Positions 11,881-24,300 of a stretch of DNA of 64,000 nt are shown here, one piece after another. Source of the DNA: Mytilus galloprovincialis (taxonomy: Eukaryota > Mollusca > Bivalvia > Mytilida > Mytilidae). The stretch lies in the NCBI RefSeq assembly GCF_965363235.1, contig NC_134843.1:87019795-87083794 (forward strand), read 5' to 3'. The translations under genes were made by a program, and so were the position numbers. A model generated the notes under the pieces. That model did not search any database. It was not told where the DNA came from and was given only the letters and a program-made list of their open reading frames with translations. Position 1 is the first letter of the stretch. Each line of letters opens with the position of its first letter.

Positions 11881-13136
11881 AGCGTCCGATCAAGCCATTT
11901 CAAAAAAGCACCATGAAACGTTAACATAATTAAAAAGAAAAAGAAAATAAAATATATAAAAAATCGAATAAAAGGGGGTCAACAATCCACCAATGTTGAG
12001 TATTACAAATGTCCCCTCCTTTTATTTTACAAATTGAAAAGTCGCGGTATGTTAAAAAGACTTTGTTCTGCTTCTTGTATTTTAATCAATATTGACTGAG
12101 ATTTATTGGCGGTATTTTCCACGAATGCCGGATGATTTAGTGTGACAACTATTGATCAAAATTGAAAAGACGAAAGTATTGTTTCGGACTAAAATCTATA
12201 ATAAAAAGATCAACACTTCTCATACCCAGAACACCAACTGCATTGACTTGTATCACTTTGAAATGAGCCCTTTATACGTTTGAAATATTAACCCGTAGAC
12301 CCTAAAGTGCAATTGATGATAAATACATGTTTGTTTAAAAAATATAACGTATCTGTAATTGCAATTTCTTTTTTTAGTCTCGCTATTCACTTTTCACTTT
12401 TCATTCCTAACCCTCCCTGCCCCCAAAATTCACTTAAATTTTAAGCCTAACTAGTGATAACTAATAATCGTTTCATAAATATTATGCTTTAAAGATTTTT
12501 AAAGCACAATTCAATATATATGATACATGTACCTTACTATTTTGAGTATTTTCAGAAAGTTTTAAAATTGACATCGAATTTAAAGACATCTTTTTACACG
12601 ATTTATACAAGGAATATAACACAATGACATACATGCAGAAAACCATTCACAAAACCCCTTAATCCCTTTTCCCCCTACTTCCTCTTCTCTTCCCCTTAAA
12701 CCCATACAAAAGTCATTCAATTCTTTTTCCAGGAATATCCCTATTTGTATCCCCCACTTCCTCTGGTGTCCCGCACCCTGGCTCTCGCTTCCTTCCCCTT
12801 TGCCTTCCGCTTCCTGCTCCTCATTTCGATTTTGCCTTACCCCTGTCCAGCCCTTCTTGGTAAGCCCTCAATAATGCTTTTTTTTTAAAACATGTATAAA
12901 GGAGTAATTGATACCATCTGTATTAGGTTTAACGAACATTCAACATAAAAACAGCTGCGTTAAAATGATAACAATAATTTAAAATTAAGTCTAACTCTTC
13001 GTTCATTCCCAAGTATTTTGTTAGCGATTTCTGACTTTTATGCATTTTGCCATTCATTTCCGTGTCGCATTATTTTCAAAACGCGGAACAAATCCGAACA
13101 AAAAATATGTCTGTCAAAAATGGTTCAAGTTTCTTA
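11881..13136. other. intergenic, nothing recognised
   Basis: AT-rich DNA with a pyrimidine-rich patch about 12655-12860. No gene or clear repeat structure seen. Confidence 0.4.
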
Positions 13137-13454
13137 AAATTACTGTGCAATAAGATAAAGAAAATATGCAGTACTTTATGAAAAAACACAAAAGGAGCAA
13201 TGGATGTCTATTAATCTAAAAAAAAAACCCACAAAAATACGCTATTTGTATCTATAATGGTCATATTTCAATGTATCATGATTTTTTTAAAATTTAATTA
13301 AAATTACTGTGCAATAAGATAAAGAAAATATGCAGTACTTTATGAAAAAACACAAAAGGCGCAATGCATGTCTATTAATTTAAAAAAAAACACGCTATTT
13401 GTATCTATAATGGTCATATTTCAATATATCATGATATTTTTGAAATTTAATCTT
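13137..13454 (+). repeat. two-copy tandem duplication, unit about 163 bp
   Basis: Copy 1 is 13137-13299 and copy 2 is 13300-13454. Both start AAAATTACTGTGCAATAAGA and run in parallel to the AAATTTAAT end with few differences, so the duplication is young. Non-coding. Confidence 0.85.
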
Positions 13455-14160
13455 TGGTGTATCTGATAGTACAGTAAACTAGAAGTATGCTCGTCCCTTA
13501 AAACTATTAATTTGCTAATGAAATTCTTGAATTTTGTTGAATGTTCACCAAACTTGATCGTGAAAGATCAAGCAACGCATTTTTTTTTATCATGAAAGAT
13601 AATGCGTGATCAGACTTAATACTAGTAATCAGAAATCAATATTTCTATTACCACTTTATATACCTACAACTGGTTGAAGCCTGTAACTATCTAGATAAGA
13701 ATGAACATTAAAGCTTCTTTTTTTTCAAATACAACACTTAACCTCGAAAGTTAACAAAAAAAAGCCCAACTAAAAACGTGCCTTAATCAGTGCGAAAAAT
13801 ACAGCTTTGAGAATCGGTCAAGTACAATTCAGGCAGACCTCCACTATTTAGCCAATAAAATGGGTATGCAACGTTTACACCAAAATGTTAACCATCAACC
13901 AAAAATTATAACAAACACAGCAGCTTTCATGAACAATTTGAGAATAAACGATAACAACATTTTGTTCGTTTTGTGCAACAGTACTTTCTTAAATTCTATG
14001 TATCTTTATACATGTATACAACGTAGCAGATGTGGGTTGATTTCCAATGAGGTAACTATATACTACAGACTAAAGAATACCAGAGCGCAAATGCTGATCT
14101 TTCTCGTCTGCTTTACTTATGATAGTATATATTTTGTTGAACGTCTGTAAAATTAAAGGT

Positions 14161-14535
14161 TTTACAAGAATTGTCAAATACACTTAAGATTGTCAATGAT
14201 TCATAAAAAGAGGTCAAGGTCAGATGAATCATGCCAAGCAGATCTCTAAACATACCGTACACCAAATATAGGTGTACCGATACTTACGGTACCTTAGAAA
14301 CTGACAAATGTAAAAGGTATGTTTGGTCAATTAATTCGGAACATATTTTACTAGAATTGTCAAATACACTTTAAGATTGTCACTGATTCATAAAACGAGG
14401 TCAAAGTCAGATGAACCATGCCAAACAGATCTCTTCAAACATACCGTACACCAAATATAGGTGTGCCGATACTTACAGTACCTTAGAAACTGACAAATGT
14501 AAAAGGTGTGTTTGGTAAATTAATTCGGAACATAA
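14161..14535 (+). repeat. two-copy tandem duplication, unit about 186 bp
   Basis: Copies begin at 14161 and 14347. Landmarks repeated in the same order are AGAATTGTCAAATACACTT, CAGATGAANCATGCCAA, CATACCGTACACCAAATATA and TTAATTCGGAACATA. No coding potential. Confidence 0.85.
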
Positions 14536-16078
14536 GTTCGAAAGTATATGAACCCTGACGACAGCCAGACATAGACATCTTACTTTCATTTCAAATGACG
14601 TCATATATATAAAACATGCAGGCAGACATGTACACCATACACCAAATGTCGTGGTGCTATATCATACAGGTATATAAGCGAAAGGTCAAACAACATAAAA
14701 CGAACACGACCAAATGATGCATGATAATAGGGTCAAAGTTATTTGAAACCTTGCAGAAGTAGAAAATGTACACCTTACAATCAACACAAAAGACAGTTAT
14801 CCTATAGCTTAGCGAAACCGCGATACGGACTTGACCACAAAACTAAACTTTCCTCCATGAAATATTAATTATCATATAATTGAAGAATAATTTGAACGTC
14901 TTCGTAGCATCATATATTTCACGATCCTTTTCACGATCTTCAAAAAGCGGTACGGGATTTTTCACGATCCGAAAAATCAATTTTGTTTAAATATTTCCTT
15001 TTTTTACCAAGTTTCAGATTATGCTTATACAAGATAACTATGATAACCATTTGATTCATTCAAAAAGAATGCCCTTATTCGGAGAACAGTAGTTTATTTT
15101 ATTCGAATTTGTGAACAAATCATGTTTGTATACATTTTTTATGTCATTGAAATGTCGAGAAGCGATCTGCCTTTTGTTGTTTTGTAAAAACTATTGTACT
15201 TTTAAAACTGGATTTCCTCACATACATACTGATCATAATGTTGAACCATTTTGACAGACATTTTTATTTTGTTGTAAAGTCTGTGTAAATACATAAATTA
15301 GATTATTTAGTGACCTTTCATATGTCTTCTTGATTAAATGTCTTTCACGATCCAGTACCAGAGCTTTCACGATCGTCTAGCAATACTTGACCACCGTTAG
15401 ATATTCTTTCACGATCATTTCTCTCGTTAAACCGAATTACACCAGTGTATATCATAATCATTGTATGAATGGTAAATATTCCTTTATTCTTCTAGTGAGT
15501 TAACTTCATCTATTTTTAGTGGAGTGTGTTAACTGACATTTTTTTTTGTTATTTTACTCTCCAATCCCGCCTTTAAAGACTTCTCGTTTGAAAAGCATTA
15601 ACTGTGGGGATGTGATTGATGGTTGGCCGGGGAGGAAGGGGGGGGGGGGTGTATAATATTTTTTTGTTTCTATCGGAAACTTTTTTTTGCATAGCGCGAT
15701 CGATTTATTTAGTTTTTCAACGCTATCAATCATAAGTTTGACCAGAACATTTTTAAAAAATCAAATTGGGGATCAGAACATATTTTAGAAAACAAAATCA
15801 TAACCCCTCTCCCCTTTTGGAGTTTTATTTTATGTGCTGATTAAGGTTGTTTTACGTATTCATTTTTATTCTGTAGTTATTAGTCACCACTTCGGTATAT
15901 CTAACATGTATATCTATTATATAGCCATTTTTACTGTAAAGTATGAATTATTATAAATACTAAGGTTTTTCTTACCCCAGGCAGATAACCGCAGCCGTAT
16001 TTGGCACAACTTTTTGGAATTTTGGTCCTCAATGCTCTAACTTTAAAAATGTACTTGTTTTAGCTTTCGGCCTTTTTT
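14536..16078. other. intergenic; clustered TTTCACGATC motifs
   Basis: No gene. TTTCACGATC or a one-base variant occurs six times in the same orientation, three times in 14915-14970 and three times in 15341-15417. A G run lies at about 15640-15650. About 16018-16078 belongs to a repeat that resumes at 16861. Confidence 0.6.
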
Positions 16079-16860
16079 TCACCTGGCCCGAAGGGCCAAG
16101 TGAGCTTTTCCCATCACTTTGCGCCCGTCGCTCGTCGTCCGTCGTCGTTAACTTTTACAAAAATCTTCTCCTCTGAAACTACTGGGCACCCTTAATCCAA
16201 ACTTGGCCACAATCATCATTGGGTTATCTAGTTTAAAAAATGTGTCCGGTCACCCGGCCAACCAACCAAGATGGCCGCCATGGCTAAAAATAGAACATAG
16301 GGGTAAAATGCAGCTTTTGGCTTATAACTCAAAAACCAAAGCATTTAGAGGAAATCTGACCAAGTAAAATTGTTTATCAGGTCAAGATCTATCTGCCCTG
16401 AAATTTTCAGATGAATCGGACAACCCGTTGTTGGGTTGCTGCCCCTGAATCAGTATTTTTTAAGGAAATTTTGCTGTTTTAGTTATCATCTTGAATATTA
16501 TTATAGATAGAGATAAACTGTAAACAGCAATAATGTTCAGCAAAGTAAGATTTACAAATAAGTCAACTTGACCGAAATGGTCAATTGACCCTCTAAGGAG
16601 TTATTGTCCTTTATAGTCAATTTTTAACAATTTTCATAAAATTTGTAAATTTTTATTAATATTTTCCATTGAAACTACTGGGCCAAGTTCATTATAGATA
16701 GAGATAATTGTAAGCTGCAAGAGTTAGACTGTTTAGTAAAGTAAGAGGTACAAACACATCACCATCACCAAAACACAATTTTGTCATGAATCCATCTGCT
16801 TCCTTTGTTTAATATTCACATAGACCAAGGTGAGCGACACAGGCTCTTTAGAGCCTCTAG
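16079..16860 (+). mobile_element. non-autonomous Helitron/Helentron-like element (inferred class)
   Basis: Starts TCACCTGGCCCGAAGGGCC (hairpin GGCCC-gaa-GGGCC at 16085-16097) and ends with hairpin AGGCTCT-tt-AGAGCCT (16841-16856) followed directly by CTAG. A 5' TC, a 3' stem-loop just before CTRR and no target duplication fit Helitrons; T-rich flanks on both sides fit the T/T insertion of Helentrons. Both flanks belong to one repeat seen uninterrupted at 42120-42230, which independently sets the limits. Contains CAACCAAGATGGCCGCCATG; no ORF. Confidence 0.6.
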
Positions 16861-17720
16861 TTTTTTTTTTATCCGAGCGTCACTGATGAGTTTTATGCAT
16901 ATGAAACCCACGTCTGGCGTATTAAATTATAAGCCTTGTACCTTTTGATAGCTTTCATTTGTGTGTTTCGCTGTCATGTATGTTTTCCCATTTATTTTTA
17001 GTTGAGTCCTGTCATGTAAAGTTGTCATTTTAATGTTATATTTAACATTGACATAAAAGCGGGAGGTTTTGGCTAGCCACAAAACCAGGTTCAACCCTCC
17101 AATTTATTAAAATGTCCTGTACCAAGCCATTAATTTTATACACTCATTATTTAAGTTTGGTCAACTTGGTGCAATGCAACTTCGCCTTGAAAGTTTTCTG
17201 TCAAATGTAGATAGTTAAAAAAAACTGGCCACCAAGCAACAAAAGTGTGGACTGTAAAATGGGGAGTTTATCACGGTTGGTAAAATCACTCAAAACTAGG
17301 TGAGACATGCTGCAGAAGTGATAGATATGTTGGATAAATAAAGAAAATTGAACATTTTAATCAACATCAAAAAACATAAAAAAATTATCTGTATCGTATA
17401 CCCAAGCGCCTGTGGGCAAACCTTTGGGCGAACGAACTCGGGGCGAACGGACCAAGGGCGAACATGTAATCTCGGCGAATCGACCTGATACCAAATTCAC
17501 GAATGATTACTACATAAATTAAATGATGCAGATGCTTAGAACATGTGTAAACATCTGTGTCAAAATATGGCATGGAAGTTGTTATGAAATTGTAAAGTAC
17601 GGTTTCACTCCTGGTAACGGTTTTACAGCCGACAGTAAAGACTTTCAGAAGATATGAGGTGGTCTTCCATCACAAATCTACATTATTTCTTACGTTTCAA
17701 GATCACTGTTTTGAAATTGT
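16861..17720. other. intergenic; right part of the interrupted repeat
   Basis: 16861-16960 continues the repeat left of 16079 (CCGAGCGTCACTGATGAG, then the GTCTGGCGTA block). About 17060-17150 is a worn copy of the repeat around 1430-1680. The promoter of the B-box gene probably lies in the last few hundred bases; no element was recognised. Confidence 0.5.
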
Positions 17721-17721
17721 C

Positions 17722-17740
17722 TTATATTTTGTGTATACAG
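17722..17740 (+). promoter_or_regulatory. possible 5' UTR splice acceptor of the B-box gene
   Basis: TTATATTTTGTGTATACAG, a pyrimidine-rich tract and CAG, ends 81 bases before the ATG at 17822. The coding region itself shows no intron. Confidence 0.35.
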
Positions 17741-17821
17741 GATATTATTTTTCTATTTTAAGATTCAAGATACTGGAGGCAAACCAATGCCTGCATAAAG
17801 AAGTTATTCATTTAAATAAAA

Positions 17822-19282
17822 ATGAACTGCTCACAACACCAACATGAACAAATGCGCCTCTTTTGTAAAGAATGTGAAGATATCATATGTGTTCAGTGTT
17901 TGTTAGAGAATCATCAACAGCATAAGGTCAAAGGATTATCCGAATCAAATGACATTATTAGGAACAAGGTGAATTATTGGTGCTCAGATAATAAATCAGC
18001 AACTCAACATGATCTTGCAGAAACTAAAAAGCTGTTAGAAGAAGCGAATGAAAAAAATGTTCAAGACGAGGCAAAAGTAGAAGAGGATATTCACAAGTGT
18101 GAATTGCAGTGGAAGAATAAAATTGAAATAGAGGTAAAGAATCTATTAAAAGCTTCAAAGGAAGTATTTGAGGTAAGCAGGAATCAGGTTCATAGCCTTC
18201 TGGATGAGGTTAAGTTTTGTGAAAATGAAATGGAAAATCCTGCATCAGGGGACTCACTTACAAGGCTTTACTGTAGCTTAAAAAAATGTTCTATTAACGA
18301 AGAATGTTTAAAATTAAACTATGACAAGGTAGGGCCGTTGTTACAGTTGAATGCGCCGTCTGGTGACACATTATTAGGTTGTATTGGAGAAGATTGTGGC
18401 ACGAGAAATACAAATGATATATCTACACAAACATACAATTCACATGAGCTTTTATCAGACGACAACACTATGACTGAAGTAGATAAGAAAGGTCTCGTGA
18501 CAATGATTCCACTTGCAGATCTGGTAGTTCCGGTCACGAAAATTATCCCAGTTAACACATCTGACGCATGGTTCATTTCAGATAGGAAATTATTCCGTCT
18601 TAACTTCTCTGGAATACAGAAGGCGGCTTATTCTGAAGAAGCGGACGACATTGCTGTTCTGAAAAATGGAGATTTGTTAGTCCTTAATCGAACAAAAAGC
18701 TTTATTAATCAAATTGACGCAAGAGGTAATGTGACGCCCTTCACAAGTACCGATCCGTACATGCCGTTATGCATGGATTACGTGAAGTCAGACAACTCTG
18801 TTTTCATATGGATGAGTAATAAGGATTCAAGACAAATGACCGTCTTTGAGACCAACGGAATAAAAAAGAAATCATTTACGCTGGTAAATAGTAAGAGCGA
18901 GAGTTGTTGCATGTCGGTGCACTCGAGTAACAACTTTAGCATAATATATGACGTAGAACAAACAACTGGAATACGGAACTATGTTTATTCCTATAGCCTC
19001 GAACCGAAAAATTCGTATTCCTTCTCGGGTAAGTCTGGACAAAGCCCGTACTTACAATACGTCTGCAAAGGACTTTGCTACGATAACGACGGCAACGTAT
19101 TGGTGAGCGATATGCAGTTTAATACAATATATCAATTGGATGGAAAGTTACAGTTTAAAAAAATACTACTAGATAAAAATGATGGTCTTAGTTCACCTGC
19201 AGCCATTGCATATAGAGAGGGTCAATTATGGATAGCTGATTCTAAAAGCTTAAGAATTTATGACTACCAAACTCTCAAGTGA
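17822..19282 (+). CDS. B-box / coiled-coil / beta-propeller protein (TRIM-like, no RING)
   Basis: 486 residues in one exon. A B-box type 2 zinc finger opens the protein: C3, H6, C15, C18, C23, C26, H31 and H34 have the spacing needed for two zinc ions. Residues about 40-175 are charged and helical, a probable coiled coil. From about 225 to the end are repeated hydrophobic blocks such as DDIAVLKNGDLLVLN, YDNDGNVLVSD and YREGQLWIAD, typical of an NHL-like beta-propeller. Bivalves have many such proteins, usually annotated as TRIM71-, TRIM2- or TRIM56-like. There is no RING, so ligase activity of its own is not expected; a binding or scaffold role in the cytoplasm is more likely. The zinc ligands begin at residue 3, so a RING exon upstream cannot be excluded but is not required. 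Function and ligand unknown. Confidence 0.85.
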   Translation: MNCSQHQHEQMRLFCKECEDIICVQCLLENHQQHKVKGLSESNDIIRNKVNYWCSDNKSATQHDLAETKKLLEEANEKNVQDEAKVEEDIHKCELQWKNKIEIEVKNLLKASKEVFEVSRNQVHSLLDEVKFCENEMENPASGDSLTRLYCSLKKCSINEECLKLNYDKVGPLLQLNAPSGDTLLGCIGEDCGTRNTNDISTQTYNSHELLSDDNTMTEVDKKGLVTMIPLADLVVPVTKIIPVNTSDAWFISDRKLFRLNFSGIQKAAYSEEADDIAVLKNGDLLVLNRTKSFINQIDARGNVTPFTSTDPYMPLCMDYVKSDNSVFIWMSNKDSRQMTVFETNGIKKKSFTLVNSKSESCCMSVHSSNNFSIIYDVEQTTGIRNYVYSYSLEPKNSYSFSGKSGQSPYLQYVCKGLCYDNDGNVLVSDMQFNTIYQLDGKLQFKKILLDKNDGLSSPAAIAYREGQLWIADSKSLRIYDYQTLK

Positions 19283-19981
19283 TGTACGTTTTTGCTTAGC
19301 ATTTTTGTTGTTTATGAGATATTAAAAAAAAAAATTATGTACGATTTTGCTCTCAAATATTCCCGCTAGCTAATACCTTAATTTCATTCTAGTAGATTTT
19401 AACCATGGCATGGTAAATTATAAACACAAGTTTGCAAATGTGTTTGGATAGTATACATTGAACAAGCTTTGGTTCATAAACATGATACTGGTCTGTAAAG
19501 TAAATGTCGTTTAGCTTGAAGTCTCATTGGGTTGCTATCTTATTTGCTTATAATGCACATGTCTCTATGTATATTTGAAAAGTTATGCAATTAACTAATT
19601 TTGAATATCATTTTTCAAAGTTGCAATGTCATACTCTTTTTAAATATTCTTTACCATTTTGAGACTAAACATCTGTGGACGATTTGAAATGGTTTACTGT
19701 TCACATAAATCATGATTCATAATACGAGAACCATATTTAGATAACAATTTGTTGTTTGATATTTTTCTTTTTGTTAAACGTCCAATGGCGAATATTTCAT
19801 GCATGATCCTAATACTGCAAAGTGAAGTAGGCCAACCTGGCGGAATAGCTACCATTGGAAGTAGGGTTTGCTGAATACGTGCGAAAATTTTGCCATGCAA
19901 CTGGTCATCTACGGACCCCAAATAATTGCAATGGCTCTTTAACGTGCTGAGAGCGTGATGATAACATTATGTTTCAATTTT

Positions 19982-19987
19982 AATAAA
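19982..19987 (+). terminator. candidate poly(A) signal for the B-box gene
   Basis: AATAAA about 700 bases after the stop at 19282. The first clear canonical hexamer I found downstream; assignment uncertain. Confidence 0.3.
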
Positions 19988-19989
19988 AG

Positions 19990-21245
19990 ATTGTTTGTGT
20001 TAGATTAGTACACCATGCACGGTGTGGAATCAGGATGAGAGAAAATCGTCGTTCACATGCAGTGAAAGAAATAGGGTTGTATCGAGAATCAAAATAATTT
20101 CTTATAAAACTAGTATGTTAAATATCCAAAACCTTAATAGATTAGTTTATTCATTGGAAAAAAATCAGTTTCCATTATGTTGATTCTGGATGTTAAATTT
20201 TTTTACACAACAACCGTAATGCTCACCGGTACAATTAAGAGACAGGCTCATAGCAGAAAGGCCGCGCACTGCAACAGGAAAGACTACAAAATCATGAGTT
20301 AAGAGATTCGAATGTACAATGATTTTCAAATTGACCTAAATTGGAAAACAGCAAACAGTTCAACATGTTCTTTAAACAGTTTTTAAAAAGCAAAATGATA
20401 TATTCTTAAATGAAATATGATTCTTTTAATTATTTGAACTTTTCAAAAATAAAATAAGAAGAAATTCAACTTTAAATCTTTTAAAATGTAATAATGTCAT
20501 GAACATTCTTAACGGAGATCATATGAATACCAATGTAACAAGTTCAACTATTCTACAGTTACAGGGGAAGTAATGACTTTGCTAACGTAAAGTGTTATTT
20601 TCGCGACGTCAAACTGTGACATATCGGGAAAAAGATGCATTTTTCGACTGATTTTTATCACCCAAACTGATTTATCTTGAAAGCGAGTTCATGAACCCCT
20701 CTTTTTTAAAATGATATTCGGTTTGATTACGTATGAAGATTATTTGTACCAATTTTCATGAATAAGTCAAGAATGCAATTTTTTAAAATTTGATAAATAT
20801 ACAGCAAAAAATTATGTTTTTTCTACATTCATGACCATTTGATAAATTTGAGTTATTTCTAAAACAAAACAAATCATAAATTTATGAGACAGTTATATAA
20901 AACAGAAATAACAAATGATTTGATTAAACACAGCTTGTGTTTATCTTTTAAACCAAAAAAGTTATGCATTTCTGTCGGAAGGAAAAATACATAGATCTAC
21001 AAATCCGAATTTTGAGAAAATATATATCTGAAATTTCTACCTCATTTTACCTCAGGTAAAAAATAGACTATTCGCAAATGTTCATAAAAATTTCATTATG
21101 GGATCAAAACTGTATCATATGCCCTTAAACAATGACCCATAAACGACCTGGCAAAGGTTATAACAATGAACAAAAACAAAAACCCAAATAAGACAGACAG
21201 CAACCAATGACAATCACTGAATTACAAGCTCTTGACTTTCAGTAT
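19990..21245. other. intergenic; part of a dispersed repeat at about 20560-20710
   Basis: Landmarks TCAAACTGTGACATATCGGG and GAGTTCATGAACCCCTCTTT at 20600-20710 look like a moderately conserved repeat, but no second copy is in the window. No gene seen. Confidence 0.35.
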
Positions 21246-21333
21246 TAGAGAATTGATAAGAAGTAGTGGATTCGTAAACGATAATCAACGTTGATTATCG
21301 TTTTCGAATCTACTACTTCTTATCAATTCTCTA
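21246..21333. repeat. near-perfect palindrome, 44-bp arms with no loop
   Basis: Symmetry centre lies between 21289 and 21290 (CAAC|GTTG). Arms 21246-21289 and 21290-21333 pair with only two mismatches. Outer bases are TAGAGAATTGATAAGAAG and the complement CTTCTTATCAATTCTCTA. Non-coding. Probably a young foldback insertion, or an inverted duplication made by template switching. Confidence 0.9.
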
Positions 21334-24300
21334 GCTTAACCCATTTCTAGTAAAACGACTATCTGTTTCATCATCTGACAATGAATCAACGAAATTTCAT
21401 GAAAATAATTTTCTATTTTGTCTTTTTTATTCTCTAATAGCTGGAAATGGTTAGATCCACACGGTTTACATTTATATTTAACTTAATATAAGTTTAATTT
21501 AACTTAAATCGATTGTTATCTAGTACCCTTATTAATTCCAGATTGTATATTTGTAAATAATTATTTCATTCAATGTTTAATCATTACAAATTTTTTATAT
21601 TGAATATATTTTAGTATTCATAATTCATTCAAAAAGATATATAATTATTATACGGATTTTTTTGTAATCTTGTTTGGAAAGTTTAAAAAAAATAGTTACC
21701 AACATTTGAAAACCTTGAATATTTACATATATAGTATTTAGCAACCAAATGAGCAAGTCAATTGTATTAATACAATTCATTTGTTGGGATTTACAATATA
21801 TTTACAAACGGACTAAGATTATTTAAAATCTGAATGAAGTATAAATGCCACAATAAAACCACCTCACAGTTGATGACAAAATAAATACATTGATTGGTCT
21901 TCATTGAACAATAATATATAAATATTGTGTAAACTGGTTCGCTTTCATTATGTTTAAATTATTTCAACGTTATTACATTTGGCATCCCTCTTCAATCAGT
22001 AAATAAACTAGTAATATTTGTGGTACGCATTCTGCAACCCAATCAGAATTGCTCATGCTACAAATGTACAATATATAAGTATGTCAATTTTAATAGATGT
22101 CATGTAATCTGTTCATAGCCAAGATCAGCTAGTCGTTGGCACAGAAAGAAACAACTTGGATACCAACAGTACCAAGTTCAAACCTAGGACCGGGAATATT
22201 TTATTTTTTCATTTTACTTTTTTTCTCTACCAAAATACTTTTTTAATCTGAGAGGTATTTATGTTTCATTTTTCATAACAAGTTGACGATTTTGTTTCTG
22301 GTTTTAGAGTCAAAGAAGTAGTTTTACAGTTGTAGCTTATCACAATTTATTCACATTAGAGACAGTTAAATGTTGATGTATATTTGGACCATTTATAATC
22401 AAACAAAAAAAAAGTGATGGTATGATAGCATTATAATACTAATTCCAAAAGTAAAAAATTGTTATGATGAAAAGGGGAAGACCTTGTACGTTAAAAGTGA
22501 TAAGTGTAATGTGTTCATGGATGTTTATTTTATAAAGGAACTGTTCTAATAAGTAATACTTACAATTCCTTGATTGTATGGTGTTATTTATTTTATTATA
22601 TATCAAAAAGACATAAATACAGTTTATTGACATGTATTGACCAATATACGCTTTAAGAGTGTTATTAAAATATTATTTTATATAAGCGCTCGTGGTCTAG
22701 TGGTATCATGCATAGACTACAATCTTCACTGACGAAAATACGCTCGGGTTCGAACCTTTCATCTGTCACTCGTTTTTGAGAGGATTACATTTCGTAAGTT
22801 AAAAGCTTAAAGTTATGACATAAATTATCTTAAGTTAACATGGTGGTCAGTGGATTCTTAAAAAATAATCCACTGTTAGAACAATAGACTGACGTCAGAG
22901 AAATTGGTTAAAATTGAATAAACACATACAGAATGAGGTGCGTTTAATCATGCGTCCAGAAAAGATTACACTTCATTCCACAGATTTAAAAAGTCAAAGT
23001 TTTAAAACACAGAAGGCAGACCTGTGTTAGACAGATTAAAAAAGTGGTCACCACTTACAACGTTTACTCACCTTTTGATATAAAATAAATTTAATTCTAT
23101 TATTTAATTTATATTTGAAAAAAGGTGTGATGAAATATTATAAGTTCATTCAACATATTATATCGGCTAACAAGAAGAAGGTATCTGTTAAATCAAAAAG
23201 ACGACCGAACAGACAAGTGAATGCAATATACCCTCATTCTTAGAATGAAAATATGAAAACCATTTTTTTTTGTCGAGTAAATGAATTAAAAGCGTGAACT
23301 AAGGGTACAAACAGTTACGCATGGTCATATCCTTTCTTATCGTTTCCATTATAATCATAGGTGAACTGAAGTACAGTTAGTTTAAACAATATTTTATTCA
23401 AATAAATTGAATTATTTCTCAATTCACTCTGTTCAACCGAAAATAAATTATTTATATACTCTAGGCTCCTTATTTTCTAACGACACCCTAATACCAACGA
23501 CAAAAAACAATACCCACGTCTCAATTATTTGCAGTGAAATTGTTTCTGTATTAATAAAGAAAAACACCATATAGAGACTGTCAGGTGCGGTGACCATCTT
23601 CATAATTTATTAAACACATAAAACACAAGACAAATGTCCTCAAATAGTTTTCCCAACTAATGGTATCAGACAGTTCATTCAAATGATACACAATGGCATC
23701 AGTTCATTCAATTAACATACGATCTACAAAAGAAAAGCGCATAATTAAAATATGAACTCTACATATATATAATGCATGAACTGTTATACTGAAGATTGAT
23801 CTTCCTATACACAAATACACTACTCGTTAGATTGTCTCCACCCTTGTCGATAACTTTTCTATTATTATTATATTGATATTTTTTCGTGCACGCACGACTT
23901 TAAATACTAACAGAACTTCTTACTCTATTGTTATTACAATTAGTCCGCTACCTGAACTGGAAAATTCATACGCCTGTCGTAAATAAATATATTTGGCAGG
24001 CGCGGATCCAGAGGGGGGGGGGGTTCCGGGGGTTGGAATCCCCTTTTTTTTGAACGATCAATGCATTTGAATGGGGACATGTAATTGGAACCCCCCCCCC
24101 CCTTTGTCCTGGGTTAGGAACCCCCCCTTTTTAAAATGGCTGGATCCCCCCTGTTTGGATTGGGCAACAGGCATAGCCTATGTAAGCCCTCTCCACTGAA
24201 GTACATACTCAAATCCCTAAATATAAAGTATGCAGCTGCAAAAAAAGTAATTATTGATATATACAAATACCTTTTAGGACCAGTAGTATCTAATAAAAGA

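Noticed and set aside
13860-14150. 96-codon ORF on the plus strand
   Set aside because: Composition and sequence look random; no domain, no splice or poly(A) context.
22090-22200. Second possible tRNA-like sequence (CAAGTTCAAACCTAGGACCG)
   Set aside because: The B-box match is weak and no A box stands at a fitting distance.
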